Below are positions 1 to 9,162 of a stretch of 64,000 bases of DNA, one piece after another. This stretch comes from Mesorhizobium sp. B2-1-1 (GTDB lineage: Bacteria; Pseudomonadota; Alphaproteobacteria; Rhizobiales; Rhizobiaceae), in assembly GCF_006442975.2 (NCBI RefSeq), contig NZ_CP083954.1:1426001-1490000 (forward strand). Direction: 5' to 3'. Each line of letters opens with the position of its first letter. Positions within the stretch are counted from its first letter, which is position 1. Position numbers and translations under genes: made by a program. The notes beneath the pieces are model-generated. The model saw nothing but the letters and a program-made list of their open reading frames with translations, did no database searches and was not told the origin of the DNA.

Positions 1-1080
1 CGCCGCCTGCCGGGCCGACGCGTCGCAGTCGTGACCGACGAAAACGTCGCGGCGGCGCATCTCCATACGCTGAAGGCCGGTCTGCTCGAGAGCGGCATCG
101 AGCCCGCCGTGATCACGCTGCCGCCCGGCGAGAAAACCAAGAGTTTCGCGCATCTCGAAGAGGTAGTGGACGGCGTCCTGGCCGCGAAGCTGGAACGCGG
201 CGACGTCGTCATCGCCCTCGGCGGCGGCGTCATCGGCGACCTGGCCGGCTTTGCCGCCGGCATCGTGCGCCGCGGCATGAACTTCGTGCAGATCCCGACC
301 TCGCTCCTGGCGCAGGTCGATTCCTCGGTCGGGGGCAAGACCGGCATCAACAGCGCGCGCGGCAAGAACCTGGTCGGCGTCTTCCATCAGCCGAAGCTGG
401 TGCTGGCCGATACCGGAGTGCTCGATACGCTGCCGATCCGCGAATTTCGCGCCGGCTATGCCGAACTCGCCAAATACGGGCTGATCGACCGGCCCGAATT
501 CTTCGCCTGGCTGGAGAAAAACTGGGCCAGCGTGTTCGCCGGCGGACCGGAGAGGGTGGAGGCCATCGCCGAGGCCTGCCGCGCCAAGGCGGATGTCGTT
601 GCCCGCGACGAGTTCGAGACCGGCGACCGCGCGCTCCTCAATCTCGGCCACACTTTCGGCCATGCGCTGGAGGCCGCCACCCGATATGACGGCGCCCGCC
701 TCGTCCATGGCGAGGGGGTCGCCATCGGCATGGCGCTGGCGCATCGCTTCTCGTCGCGGCTCAACCTGGCCAGTCCAGACGACGCGGCGCGCGTCGAGGC
801 GCATCTCAACACGGTGGGACTGCCGTGGCGGATGGCTGACATTCCCGGCGAACTGCCCGACGCCGATGCACTGCTTGGCTTCATCACCCAGGACAAGAAA
901 GTGTCGCGCGGCGCGCTGACCTTCATCCTGACGCGCGGCATCGGAGAGGCCTTCATCGCCAAGGACGTGCCGGCCTCGGAAGTGCTGTCGTTCCTCAGGG
1001 AGAACCACCCGAGCGCGACGGAAAGCCGTCCGGGCCGGCAAGGAAGCCGTCCGGACAGGCAAGGAAGCCGTCCGAAATGA
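1..1080 (+). CDS. aroB: 3-dehydroquinate synthase (5' end outside window)
   Basis: AroB makes 3-dehydroquinate from DAHP in the shikimate pathway, a cytoplasmic enzyme using NAD and a divalent metal. The frame is open from base 1 and the residues before the GTG at 31 still read as AroB ([10 protein letters not shown]), so the true start lies upstream and about 359 residues are present. Visible are the glycine-rich NAD motif [11 protein letters not shown], the [10 protein letters not shown] stretch, and the metal-ligand segments [11 protein letters not shown] and [10 protein letters not shown]. The normal protein ends near FLRENHPS. It is followed by a low-complexity tail made of 7-residue repeats ([18 protein letters not shown]) encoded by 21-bp tandem units. 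The stop codon overlaps the next start (ATGA), so the two genes are probably translationally coupled. Confidence 0.96.
   Translation, partial: RRLPGRRVAVVTDENVAAAHLHTLKAGLLESGIEPAVITLPPGEKTKSFAHLEEVVDGVLAAKLERGDVVIALGGGVIGDLAGFAAGIVRRGMNFVQIPTSLLAQVDSSVGGKTGINSARGKNLVGVFHQPKLVLADTGVLDTLPIREFRAGYAELAKYGLIDRPEFFAWLEKNWASVFAGGPERVEAIAEACRAKADVVARDEFETGDRALLNLGHTFGHALEAATRYDGARLVHGEGVAIGMALAHRFSSRLNLASPDDAARVEAHLNTVGLPWRMADIPGELPDADALLGFITQDKKVSRGALTFILTRGIGEAFIAKDVPASEVLSFLRENHPSATESRPGRQGSRPDRQGSRPK
1022..1076 (+). repeat. 21-bp tandem repeat in aroB 3' end
   Basis: Two near-identical 21-bp units (1022-1042 and 1043-1063) and a partial third (1064-1076) share the core gaagccgtccg. They encode the basic C-terminal tail of AroB and run right up to the ATGA junction with the next gene. 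Confidence 0.85.
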
Positions 1081-1970
1081 ACGGGGCCGGCTGGATCGTC
1101 GTCGCTTTCCTTGCCGTCCTCATCCTGTTGGCCGTCGCCATGCGCACGCGCCTGCTTGCCGCTTTCGGCTATGAACTGTCGCGCATCGAGCCGCAGCGTT
1201 CGAGCGGGGACGAGCTGCGCGGCGCCGTCGACGATTTCCGCCGTGACGGCCAGGTGGTGCGCGAGGAGCGCGATCGCATCGGCGGGTTGTTCGACCTCGA
1301 GGAGCTCGAAGTCTCCGACGTCATGGTCCACCGCACCAATATGCGCTCGGTCAACGCCGACAATGCACCGGAAGCCGTGGTGCGCGAGATCCTGCAGAGC
1401 CCGCACACCCGCATGCCTTTGTGGAAGGGGTCGCTCGACAACATTGTCGGCGTGCTGCACGCCAAGGACCTGCTGCGCGCCCTCAACGATGTCGGCAACG
1501 ACTTCTCCAGGATCGATGTGATGAAGATCGCGTCAAAGCCCTGGTTCGTGCCCGATACGACGACATTGCAGGAACAGCTCAACGCCTTCCTGCGCCGCAA
1601 GGCGCATTTCGCCGTCGTCGTCGACGAGTATGGCGAGGTCGAAGGGCTGGTGACGCTGGAGGACATCATCGAGGAGATTGTCGGCGAGATCGCCGACGAG
1701 CACGATGTCGACATACAGGGCGTCAAGCAGGAGGCGGACGGTTCCGTCGTCGTCGACGGAACCGTGCCGATCCGCGACCTGAACCGGGCGCTCGACTGGG
1801 ACCTGCCGGACGAGGAGGCAACCACCATCGCCGGCCTGGTCATCCATGAGACGCAGTCGATTCCCGAGGAGAAGCAGGCCTTCACCTTCCACGGCAAGCG
1901 TTTCATCGTCATGAAACGCGACAAGAACCGCGTCGCCAGGCTCAGGATCAGGCCGGCAGGCGACAGCTGA
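1077..1970 (+). CDS. CorC/HlyC-type CBS-pair protein lacking the DUF21 membrane domain
   Basis: This protein of 297 residues matches the cytoplasmic half of the HlyC/CorC (CNNM-like) family, which is linked to magnesium or cobalt efflux. Residues ~6-23 form a single hydrophobic helix. A short linker ([10 protein letters not shown]) follows, then a CBS pair (~75-195, with [12 protein letters not shown] and [26 protein letters not shown]) and a C-terminal CorC_HlyC domain (~210-290, [16 protein letters not shown] to KRFIVMKR). Full-length relatives have about 430 residues with a three- to four-helix DUF21 domain between the first helix and that linker. Here the domain is missing in frame, consistent with an internal deletion of roughly 130-140 codons. 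The ATG overlaps the aroB stop. Whether the remnant is functional is unknown. Confidence 0.85.
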   Translation: MNGAGWIVVAFLAVLILLAVAMRTRLLAAFGYELSRIEPQRSSGDELRGAVDDFRRDGQVVREERDRIGGLFDLEELEVSDVMVHRTNMRSVNADNAPEAVVREILQSPHTRMPLWKGSLDNIVGVLHAKDLLRALNDVGNDFSRIDVMKIASKPWFVPDTTTLQEQLNAFLRRKAHFAVVVDEYGEVEGLVTLEDIIEEIVGEIADEHDVDIQGVKQEADGSVVVDGTVPIRDLNRALDWDLPDEEATTIAGLVIHETQSIPEEKQAFTFHGKRFIVMKRDKNRVARLRIRPAGDS

Positions 1971-2017
1971 ACGGTCCATCGTGTCGCAGACACGCACAAC
2001 CGCGTCATCCCTGATGC

Positions 2018-3562
2018 TCAACAGTCCTTGGTCGAGCGTTCGCCGACCATTGCGTCGGTGTCGGCGTCGACGGCCGCCAGGCTGACTTCATAGCCCCAGA
2101 GATGCCGGATGTGGCGAAGGGTCGCGTCGCGGCTGTCATTCTCCAGCACGACCCCATTCTTCACCTTGTGCTGTAGCCGCAAATGCCGGTCGCCGAGCAG
2201 GTCCACGTCCACAACCTGGATGTCGGGCCGGCTCGCGCCCACATCATAGCTGTGGGCCAGCGCGGCGCGTATGTTGTTGTAGCCCCGCTCGTTGTGGATC
2301 GATGCGACTTCGTAGTGCGGTTGGTCGGCTCCATCGGCCAGGACGAAGAGCCGCCATTTTCGTATCAAGGTCGGGCTGAGATACTGGCGAATGAAGGATT
2401 CGTCGCGGTGGTTGGCCCAGGCGTCGAGCAGCGTCTCAAGCCAGTCGCCACGGCCGGCTATGTCCGGGAACCAGTCGCGATCTTCGGCTGTCGGCTCGGT
2501 CGAGATGCGCTGAATGTCCTGCATCATGTCAAGCCCGAGCGCGTAGGGGTTGATGCCGGAAAACCGCTGGTCGTCGAAGGATGGCTGGAAGATCACGTTC
2601 GAGTGGTTGCGCAGGATTTCGAGCATCGCGCCTTCGGTGATCCGGCCACGGTCGAACAGCATGTTCATGAGCGTGTAGTGCACGAAAGTGGCGCAGCCTT
2701 CGTTCATCACCTGGGTTTGCCGCTGCGGGTAAAAATACTGCGCAATGACGCGGACGATCCTGAGGATCTCGCGCTGCCAGGGTTCGAGGACAAGGCTGTT
2801 CTTCTCAAGGAAATAGAGCAGGTTTTCCTCGGGCAGATTGAGCGATTTCTTCCGCTCCGACACGCCTTCATCGCCCGCTTCGGAGTTGTCGGCGTCCTGC
2901 GCGGGCGGCAGGGTGCGCCATAAGTCATTGTAGGAACGCTCCTCGTATTCGAGGCGCTCGCGAAGTCCCTCGCGCTGCTGCTCCGACGACAGTTTCGGCG
3001 GCCGGTGATACCGGAACACGCCTTGCTCCATCAGCGCGTGTGCGGAATCGAGAATGGCTTCCACGGCAGCCAGGCCGTGCCGCTCCTCGCACCGGGCGAT
3101 GTAGCCCTTGGCAAAGTCCAGATAGCTCAGGATCCCTCCGGCATCCGTCCATTGGCGGAAAAGGTAATTGTTCTTGAAGAAGTGATTGTGTCCAAGTGCT
3201 GCATGGGCAGTCACCAAGGCCTGCAGCGCCATGGTGTTTTCCTCCATCAGGTAGACGATGCACGGATTGGAATTGATGACCAATTCATAGGCCAGCCCGC
3301 GACCGCCTTTGCGATAGAGAAGCTCGTTGTAGAGGAAATGCTTGCCGAACGACCAATGCCGGTACATCAGCGGCATGCCGACCGACGAGTAGGCGTCGAG
3401 CATCTGCTCGGAAGAGATGACCTCCATCTGCACCGGATAGGTGTCGAGATGAAGCTGGTCGACCGCAATCGCCTCGATCTCCTCATAGACCCGCGACAGC
3501 TTTTTGAAATCCCAGTCGGATCCGGAGAAAAGCAACCCCGATTTGTTGGCCTGGCCAGCCAT
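2018..3562 (-). CDS. SpoVR family protein
   Basis: SpoVR-family protein of 514 residues, close to the usual family length. In Gammaproteobacteria the homologue (YcgB) belongs to the general stress regulon, and SpoVR was named for spore cortex formation in Bacillus. The biochemical role is unresolved. Family-typical segments include LFSGSDWDF near the start, WSFGKHF, ELVINSNPC, HAALGHNHFFKNN, and EGCATFVHYTLMN in the second half. It is the third gene of a minus-strand operon, 10 bp after yeaH. The genetic linkage to PrkA and YeaH is conserved across proteobacteria and suggests a common pathway. Confidence 0.92.
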   Translation of the reverse strand: MAGQANKSGLLFSGSDWDFKKLSRVYEEIEAIAVDQLHLDTYPVQMEVISSEQMLDAYSSVGMPLMYRHWSFGKHFLYNELLYRKGGRGLAYELVINSNPCIVYLMEENTMALQALVTAHAALGHNHFFKNNYLFRQWTDAGGILSYLDFAKGYIARCEERHGLAAVEAILDSAHALMEQGVFRYHRPPKLSSEQQREGLRERLEYEERSYNDLWRTLPPAQDADNSEAGDEGVSERKKSLNLPEENLLYFLEKNSLVLEPWQREILRIVRVIAQYFYPQRQTQVMNEGCATFVHYTLMNMLFDRGRITEGAMLEILRNHSNVIFQPSFDDQRFSGINPYALGLDMMQDIQRISTEPTAEDRDWFPDIAGRGDWLETLLDAWANHRDESFIRQYLSPTLIRKWRLFVLADGADQPHYEVASIHNERGYNNIRAALAHSYDVGASRPDIQVVDVDLLGDRHLRLQHKVKNGVVLENDSRDATLRHIRHLWGYEVSLAAVDADTDAMVGERSTKDC

Positions 3563-3572
3563 CCGGCACCCC

Positions 3573-4883
3573 TTACGCGCTCTTGGCCATAGCCGGCTGC
3601 CTGGCGAAAAGCTGGCGAAATACCGGGTAGATATCGGCCGGAGCGGCGATGCGCCTCATCTGGAAGTTCGGCCATTTTTGCTCGACGGCGCTATAGGCGC
3701 GCCAGAGCGAGGTGCCATTTTCGGTCGAGCCGAAAATATGACTTTCGCGTTCGTCGATGATCTCCACATAGGCGAAATACTGGCACAGGCGCATGAGCTT
3801 GCCGTGGAGCAGTTCTATGCAGCGCTGCGAGTCGGTGGCGAAATTGTCACCGTCCGAAGCCTGGGCCGCATAGATGTTCCACTCCGTGGCCGGATAGCGT
3901 TGTTCTATGATGCGTTGCATTTCCTCCAGCGCGGTGGAAACGACCGTGCCTCCGCTTTGCGTGCAGTAGAAGAATGTCTCTTCGTCCACCTCCTGGGCCT
4001 CGTGCGTGTGGCGGATGAAGACGATCTCCGTGCGCTCATAGCGTCGGGTCAGGAACAGGTGCAGCAGAACGAAGAAGCGCTTGGCCAAATCCTTCTCGCG
4101 CTCGCCCATCGACCCGGAGACGTCCATCAGGCAGAACATGACGGCGCTGGCATTCGGCACCGGCTGCGGGTCGAAGCGATTGAAGCGGATGTCGACGGGA
4201 TCGACAAAGGCAATGCGCTTTCGGCGGCGCTCCAGCCGCTCGAGTTCCTCCCGCAAAGTCAAGATGCGTTCGCGGGTCGCGGCATTTGGCGGCTTCGATT
4301 CCAGTTTGGCCAGCTGCCGGAGGATCGCATCCAGCTCCGGCTGCTTTGGGCGCCCAAGCGCGATACGGCGGGCGTGGCTGTTTCGCATCGTGCGCCCGAC
4401 ATTGATGTTGGTCGGTGATCCTGTTGCCGCAAAACCTGCCCGCCTTGGCTTGAATGCGAGTATCTGCTTGAGATTGAGCTTGACCAGATCCGGCAGTTCG
4501 AGATCCTCGAAAAAGAGGTCGAGAACTTCCTCGCGCGAAAGCACGAAGCGAAAGTCGTCCTCGGATGCCGTGTTTCCCGGCGACGAGGAACCTGCGCCGC
4601 CCTGCCCGGGTTTGGGCACCAGGTCACCGGGAATGAACGTCCTGTTTCCTGGCAGGATGTGCTGGCGCCGGCCGCTGTCCCTGGCATCGCTGAAGGTCGG
4701 TTCGCTGGTGCCTCTGTGAGGCATCGGCACGGCATGCCCGCTGTCCACATCGGCGATCCGGCCCGTCCTTATCTGGTCACGGATGCTCCGCTTGAGTTCT
4801 TCCCGCGCGCGCCTGAGAAAGCGCTGGCGATTGCCCAGGTTCTTGTCCTTCGGATTGAGGCGGCGGTCGATGAAGATCGGCAT
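3573..4883 (-). CDS. yeaH: YeaH/YhbH family protein (DUF444, VWA-like)
   Basis: DUF444 protein of 436 residues. The N-terminus is basic (FIDRRLNPKDKNLGNRQRF), which is typical of the family. The C-terminal half carries a von Willebrand A-like fold with a MIDAS-type motif (MDVSGSMGEREKDLAKRFF), and GGTVVSTALEEM further on. In E. coli YeaH is co-expressed with the kinase YeaG under nitrogen starvation and stationary-phase control, but its activity is not defined. It lies 19 bp downstream of prkA and 10 bp upstream of spoVR on the same strand, so the three are almost certainly one transcript. Confidence 0.94.
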   Translation of the reverse strand: MPIFIDRRLNPKDKNLGNRQRFLRRAREELKRSIRDQIRTGRIADVDSGHAVPMPHRGTSEPTFSDARDSGRRQHILPGNRTFIPGDLVPKPGQGGAGSSSPGNTASEDDFRFVLSREEVLDLFFEDLELPDLVKLNLKQILAFKPRRAGFAATGSPTNINVGRTMRNSHARRIALGRPKQPELDAILRQLAKLESKPPNAATRERILTLREELERLERRRKRIAFVDPVDIRFNRFDPQPVPNASAVMFCLMDVSGSMGEREKDLAKRFFVLLHLFLTRRYERTEIVFIRHTHEAQEVDEETFFYCTQSGGTVVSTALEEMQRIIEQRYPATEWNIYAAQASDGDNFATDSQRCIELLHGKLMRLCQYFAYVEIIDERESHIFGSTENGTSLWRAYSAVEQKWPNFQMRRIAAPADIYPVFRQLFARQPAMAKSA

Positions 4884-4902
4884 GGAACCATCCGGGCTTT
4901 TC

Positions 4903-6852
4903 TCAGCCCGCCTTGTTCACGCGCATGTACCAGTCGACCAGCCGCCGTACCTGCCGCTCGGTGTAGCCGCGTTGCACCATGCGCTGCACGAATTCATTGT
5001 GCCGCTTTTCCGTGACGCTGTCCTGCTTGGAGCCGAAACTGATCACCGGCAGAAGATCTTCGACTTGGCCGAACATGCGCTTCTCGATAACCTCGCGCAG
5101 CTTTTCGTAGCTTGTCCATGATGGGTTGCGGCCGTGGTTGCGTGCCCGGGCACGCAGCGTGAACTTGACCACTTCGTTGCGGAAATCCTTGGGGTTGGCG
5201 ATGCCGGCCGGTTTTTCGACCTGCGACAATTCCTTGTCCAATATCTCGCGATTGAGGATCTGGCCCGTATCGGGATCCTTGTAGTCCTGATCTTCGATCC
5301 AGGCATCGGCATAGGCGATGTAGCGGTCGAATAGGTTCTGGCCATACTCGCTGTACGATTCCAGATAGGCCTTCTGGATCTCGTGGCCGATGAACTCGGC
5401 ATAGCGCGTTGCCAGTTCCGACTTGATGAACTCGAGATAGCTCGCTTCCGTCTCCTTTGGGAACTGCTCGCGCTTGATCGCCTCTTCCAGGATGTACATC
5501 AGGTGCACGGGATCCGCCGCGACCTCGTTGGTGTCGTAGTTGAATGTCTGCGACAGGATCTTGAAGGCGAAGCGCGTGCTTACGCCGGTCATGCCCTCGT
5601 CGACGCCGGCGGCGTCGCGATATTCCTGAACCGACTTGGCCCGGGGGTCGACCTCCTTGAGGTTTTCGCCGTCATAGGCGCGCATCTTGGTGTAGAGCGG
5701 CGAATTGTCGTGCTCGGCAAGACGGGTCGAGACCGTGAACCGGCTGAGAATATCCAGCACTTCAGGTGCGCAGGGGCTGCCGGCCAGCTCGCTCTCGCGC
5801 AACAGTTTCTCGTAGATATGCCTTTCTTCGGTGATCCGCAGGCAATACGGCACCTTGACCACGAGGATGCGGTCGAGAAAGGCCTCATTATTCTTGTTGT
5901 TCTTGAACTGTTGCCACTCCGATTCGTTGGAATGGGCAACGATGATGCCCTGATAGGGGAAGGCGCCGAAATTCTCGGTGCCGTTATAGCTGCCTTCCTG
6001 GGTCGCCGTCAGCAGCGGATGCAGGACCTTGATGGGCGCCTTGAACATCTCGACGAATTCGAGCAGGCCTTGCGTGGTCCGGTTCAGCCCGCCGCTGTAG
6101 GAATAAGCGTCCGGATCGGACTGGCTGAAATCCTCCAATTGCCTGATGTCGACCTTGCCAACCAGAGCCGAGACATCCTGATTGTTCTCGTCGCCAGGCT
6201 CCGTCTTGGCTATAGCGATCTGGCGCAGCCGCGAGGGCATCAATTTCACCACGCTGAATTTGGAAATGTCGCCAGACAATTCATCAAGCCGCTTGGCCGC
6301 CCAGGGCGAGATAATGCCGTTGAGGCGACGCCGGGCTATGCCGTATTTGTCCTCCAGCAGATCGCCCATGCGATCGGGATGGAACAGGCCGAGCGGCGAC
6401 TCGAAAATCGGACTGATCTGATTGCCGGCCTTGAGCGTGTAGATCGGGCGTTCCTCCATCAGTTTCTTCAGCCGTTCGGCCAGGGAGGACTTGCCGCCGC
6501 CGACAGGGCCGAGGAGATAGAGGATCTGCTTGCGCTCCTCGAGCCCCTGCGACGCATAGCGGAAATAGCCGGCGATGCGTTCGATCGTATCCTCCATTCC
6601 GTAGAAATCGGAGAAGGTGGGATACACCTTGACCGTGCGGTTGGAGAAAATGCGGCCGAGCCGCTCGTCCTTGCTGGTGTCGACCAGGTTCGGCTCGCCG
6701 ATTGCCTCGACCATCCGTTCCGGCGCCGAGGCATACATTGACTTGTCTTCCCGGCAGGCAAGGAGATACTGCTGGAGGCTTATTTCCTCCTGGCCCGCGT
6801 TTGCATAAATCTCCGAAAACAGATCGAAGACGTCGGACTGGTTCTCACCCAT
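4903..6852 (-). CDS. prkA: PrkA family serine protein kinase (YeaG-like, AAA+ N-domain)
   Basis: PrkA/YeaG-type protein of 649 residues. The N-terminal AAA+ domain has a Walker A GPVGGGKS at residues ~115-122, and the C-terminal part is the PrkA kinase-like region. E. coli YeaG has protein kinase activity and acts in stress and nitrogen-starvation responses. The ATG at 6852 (MGENQSDVFDLF) is preferred: it has GAGGG 8 nt upstream, gives the usual family length, and lies downstream of a putative EcfG-type promoter at 6902-6926. A longer reading from TTG at 6903 would begin upstream of that promoter's expected transcript start. It is the first gene of prkA-yeaH-spoVR. Confidence 0.95.
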   Translation of the reverse strand: MGENQSDVFDLFSEIYANAGQEEISLQQYLLACREDKSMYASAPERMVEAIGEPNLVDTSKDERLGRIFSNRTVKVYPTFSDFYGMEDTIERIAGYFRYASQGLEERKQILYLLGPVGGGKSSLAERLKKLMEERPIYTLKAGNQISPIFESPLGLFHPDRMGDLLEDKYGIARRRLNGIISPWAAKRLDELSGDISKFSVVKLMPSRLRQIAIAKTEPGDENNQDVSALVGKVDIRQLEDFSQSDPDAYSYSGGLNRTTQGLLEFVEMFKAPIKVLHPLLTATQEGSYNGTENFGAFPYQGIIVAHSNESEWQQFKNNKNNEAFLDRILVVKVPYCLRITEERHIYEKLLRESELAGSPCAPEVLDILSRFTVSTRLAEHDNSPLYTKMRAYDGENLKEVDPRAKSVQEYRDAAGVDEGMTGVSTRFAFKILSQTFNYDTNEVAADPVHLMYILEEAIKREQFPKETEASYLEFIKSELATRYAEFIGHEIQKAYLESYSEYGQNLFDRYIAYADAWIEDQDYKDPDTGQILNREILDKELSQVEKPAGIANPKDFRNEVVKFTLRARARNHGRNPSWTSYEKLREVIEKRMFGQVEDLLPVISFGSKQDSVTEKRHNEFVQRMVQRGYTERQVRRLVDWYMRVNKAG

Positions 6853-6901
6853 GATGGTTGCCCTCAGAGCCATTCTGGCTGCCGCCCGGCTCATCTCATT
6901 C

Positions 6902-6926
6902 AACTACCGGGATGCATTGTGGTTCC
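6902..6926 (-). promoter_or_regulatory. possible EcfG (general stress sigma) promoter of prkA operon
   Basis: Read on the minus strand, GGAAC (6926-6922) is followed by 17 nt and GTT (6904-6902). This fits the EcfG/RpoE2 consensus of alphaproteobacteria (GGAAC, 16-17 nt, cGTT) except for A in place of the C before GTT. The expected transcript start near 6895 leaves a leader of about 40 nt before the prkA ATG at 6852. No experimental support is available here. Confidence 0.5.
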
Positions 6927-7193
6927 CTCCACATTGGAGAGAGAGCGTGTATCTGCATCGAACTTGGACAGCACACAGTTACAATGCTCGTCTGATATCT
7001 CAGGTGGTGATGGCCAGAGGAGACCGTCAAGGGCAAATATCGATTTCGTGAACCGAACGGCAAAGCGAGTGCATTGATGCGGCTGGTACGGTGTTGAATC
7101 AGATCGTTGAGCACTCCCAAGTCTAACGGGATGCTCGTGGTGCGTGCGGGCATTCCTCGTCTACATATCGGGCCCAACGATCGGGAGATTGCG
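6927..7193. other. intergenic region between prkA operon and esterase gene
   Basis: This is the rest of a divergent gap of about 340 bp. No convincing ORF, RNA or repeat was found. It should hold the promoter of the downstream esterase gene, whose SD-like GGGAG precedes the ATG at 7194. No clear -35/-10 pair could be assigned. Confidence 0.5.
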
Positions 7194-8000
7194 ATGATCG
7201 ATCGACGAAGCCTTATTCTGGTCTCCGCGGCGGCGATGTTGCCATTGGGCACATCGGTCGCATGGGGCCAGCGCCAACCCGTGCCGACAACCTTCGATTA
7301 CGGGCCGGCCAAGCTCGATATCTATGCGCCGGATGGCGCACGCGGATTGCCGGTCGTCTTCTTCGTCCATGGCGGCGCCTGGCGCTCCGGCAAGCGCTCG
7401 CAGGTCAACGCGAAGCCGGCCTTCCTGCTCGCCAACGGGTTTTGCCTGGTCTCCATCGACTATCGCATGCTGCCCGAAGCGGAGGTCGCCACCCAGGCCG
7501 ACGATGTCGAAAAGGCCTATGCCTATGTCCGCGCCAACATTGCCCGGCATGGCGGCGATGCCAGGCGGATCGTGGCCATGGGCCATTCGGCCGGTTGCCA
7601 CCTCGTTGCGCTGACCGGCATGCGCGGCGGTCTACCGGGTGTCGCCGCGCTGCTTCTCGACGACACCAGGGCCTATGACCTCACCGCGCTTTCCAGGAAT
7701 GGCGGCATGGCGGGGGCCTATGCGCGGGCCTTCCCCGATCCCGCGCAATGGGCGGCGTTGTCGCCGGCCAGTTATGTAGATGGCCGCAAGCACCCGCCGA
7801 CCTTCATCGCCTACTCAGGCGCTTCGGGCCGGGACGGGGACTCCAAGGCGTTCGCCGAGCGCTTGCGCGCCACCGGCACCAAGGTGACGCTGTTCGACGG
7901 CAGCGCCTATACGCACATGTCGATCAACCGCGATTTCGGCGAGGATGGCGACGCCTTGACCGGGGCGGCACTGGCATTCCTGAAATCGGCGGTTGGGTGA
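7194..8000 (+). CDS. alpha/beta hydrolase, exported esterase-like
   Basis: Alpha/beta hydrolase of the HSL/carboxylesterase type, 268 residues from the ATG at 7194. That start has GGGAG upstream and places a signal peptide (MIDRRSLILVSAAAMLPLG, cleavage near AWGQ) at the N-terminus, so a periplasmic location is likely. The oxyanion motif HGGAW, the nucleophile elbow GHSAGCH, an acidic residue region near DGDSKAF and a C-terminal histidine (YTHMSINRDFG) give a complete catalytic triad. The natural substrate cannot be told; related proteins include lipases and kynurenine formamidase-like enzymes. It stands alone between the divergent prkA operon and the convergent bolA. Confidence 0.85.
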   Translation: MIDRRSLILVSAAAMLPLGTSVAWGQRQPVPTTFDYGPAKLDIYAPDGARGLPVVFFVHGGAWRSGKRSQVNAKPAFLLANGFCLVSIDYRMLPEAEVATQADDVEKAYAYVRANIARHGGDARRIVAMGHSAGCHLVALTGMRGGLPGVAALLLDDTRAYDLTALSRNGGMAGAYARAFPDPAQWAALSPASYVDGRKHPPTFIAYSGASGRDGDSKAFAERLRATGTKVTLFDGSAYTHMSINRDFGEDGDALTGAALAFLKSAVG

Positions 8001-8055
8001 TTGCGGCATCGAAACGGAGCTCTGAACGTCACCGCGAGGAGCGAGGAGGACCGGC

Positions 8056-8358
8056 CTACCAGCGCGTCTTTTCGCCGGGAGCCGCCGGTTCGATCGCCAG
8101 CGCGTGCAGGCCAGCCTTCAATTCGTCGGCCAAAAGCGCGTTGACCGCGCGGTGGCGCTCGATGCGGCTCATGCCGGCAAAATCCGGCGAAACAATGCGG
8201 ACGCGGAAATGCGTCTCGCCGGTGCCGTCGAACGTAGCCTGGTGGCCGGATTCCACATGATGATGGCCGGCGTGCAGATGGCTTTCGTTGATGACGACCA
8301 GCCGCTCCGGCGAAAATGCCTTGCTCAACTTGTCTTCCATGGTTGCCTGTATGGACAT
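8056..8358 (-). CDS. BolA family protein
   Basis: Small BolA-family protein of 100 residues with the single BolA/KH-like fold. In other bacteria these proteins pair with monothiol glutaredoxins in iron-sulfur cluster handling, and some bind DNA. Visible landmarks are the histidine-rich segment ESHLHAGHHHVESGH, THFRVRIVSPDFAGMSRIERHRAVNALL and the final HALAIEP. A GGGAG sits just upstream of the ATG (on the minus strand). It is divergent from the J-domain gene. The histidines could be cluster ligands by analogy with other BolA proteins. Confidence 0.92.
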   Translation of the reverse strand: MSIQATMEDKLSKAFSPERLVVINESHLHAGHHHVESGHQATFDGTGETHFRVRIVSPDFAGMSRIERHRAVNALLADELKAGLHALAIEPAAPGEKTRW

Positions 8359-8541
8359 TGCCGTCTCCCTTCACCACATATCGCCAGCGGGATCGCGGAA
8401 GCCGAACCGACTTCGTTGCATGTCGCGCTTCAACAAAATCGGTCCTTCGCCTGCTTTATGCCGCGATTCAGCGGTTAGGGCGATCATCGCGAAAATGTCA
8501 ATTCTTGTTTCGCATCTGCGAACGCCCCATAAATGGGTTAG

Positions 8542-9162
8542 ATGAAGCCGTATCCCAAATATTTCGAGAAGATCCGCATCCGCCAGGAGAAGGACGCGGA
8601 GCTGAAGTCGCACGCGCCGATCTGCCAGTGGGATGGCTGCAAGGAGGCGGGCACCCATCGCGCTCCGGTCGGGCGCATGAAGGAGGGCGAGTATTTCCGC
8701 TTCTGCTTCGACCATGTGCGCGAGTACAACAAGGGTTTCAACTATTTTTCCGGCGTTCCGGACACCGAGGTCGCCCGTTTCCAGAAGGAGGCGATGACCG
8801 GCCATCGGCCGACCTGGAAGATGGGCGTCAACGGCGCCTCGACGCGCTCGTCTCCCGATATGGCGCAGATGCGCTCCGGCCGCGCCGGCTACTACAACCG
8901 GATGCGCGACCCGTTCGACCTGTTCAAGGGGCCGAAAGATCCCCGCGAGGTGCGCGAGCGCAAGGCCAAGCCGCTTGAGGCCAAGGCGCTGGAAACGCTT
9001 GGCCTTGATACAAAGGCGACTGGCAAGGAGATCAAGGCGCGCTATAAGGAACTGGTGAAGCGTCACCATCCGGATGCGAATGGCGGCGACAGAGGTTCGG
9101 AAGACCGGTTCCGCGATGTGCTCCAGGCCTATCGCGTGCTCAAGCAGGCGGGTTTGTGCTGA
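8542..9162 (+). CDS. J-domain (DnaJ-like) protein with N-terminal Cys/His cluster
   Basis: Protein of 206 residues with a C-terminal J domain (~151-206, LGLDTKATGKEIKARYKELVKRHHPDANGG, HPD at 176-178) that would stimulate an Hsp70 ATPase. The first ~100 residues hold C28, C33, C55 and H58, spaced like a small zinc-binding knuckle, followed by a conserved-looking FNYFSGVPD segment. It lacks the G/F and zinc-finger domains of canonical DnaJ, so it is a type III J protein with unknown client. It is divergent from bolA and precedes cobS. This architecture next to cobST and bolA is common in Hyphomicrobiales. Confidence 0.9.
   Translation: MKPYPKYFEKIRIRQEKDAELKSHAPICQWDGCKEAGTHRAPVGRMKEGEYFRFCFDHVREYNKGFNYFSGVPDTEVARFQKEAMTGHRPTWKMGVNGASTRSSPDMAQMRSGRAGYYNRMRDPFDLFKGPKDPREVRERKAKPLEAKALETLGLDTKATGKEIKARYKELVKRHHPDANGGDRGSEDRFRDVLQAYRVLKQAGLC

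Noticed and set aside
2183..2923. Plus-strand open frame of about 246 codons opposite spoVR
   Set aside because: spoVR is an unmistakable family match in the opposite strand, and the antisense frame lacks any family motif or SD.
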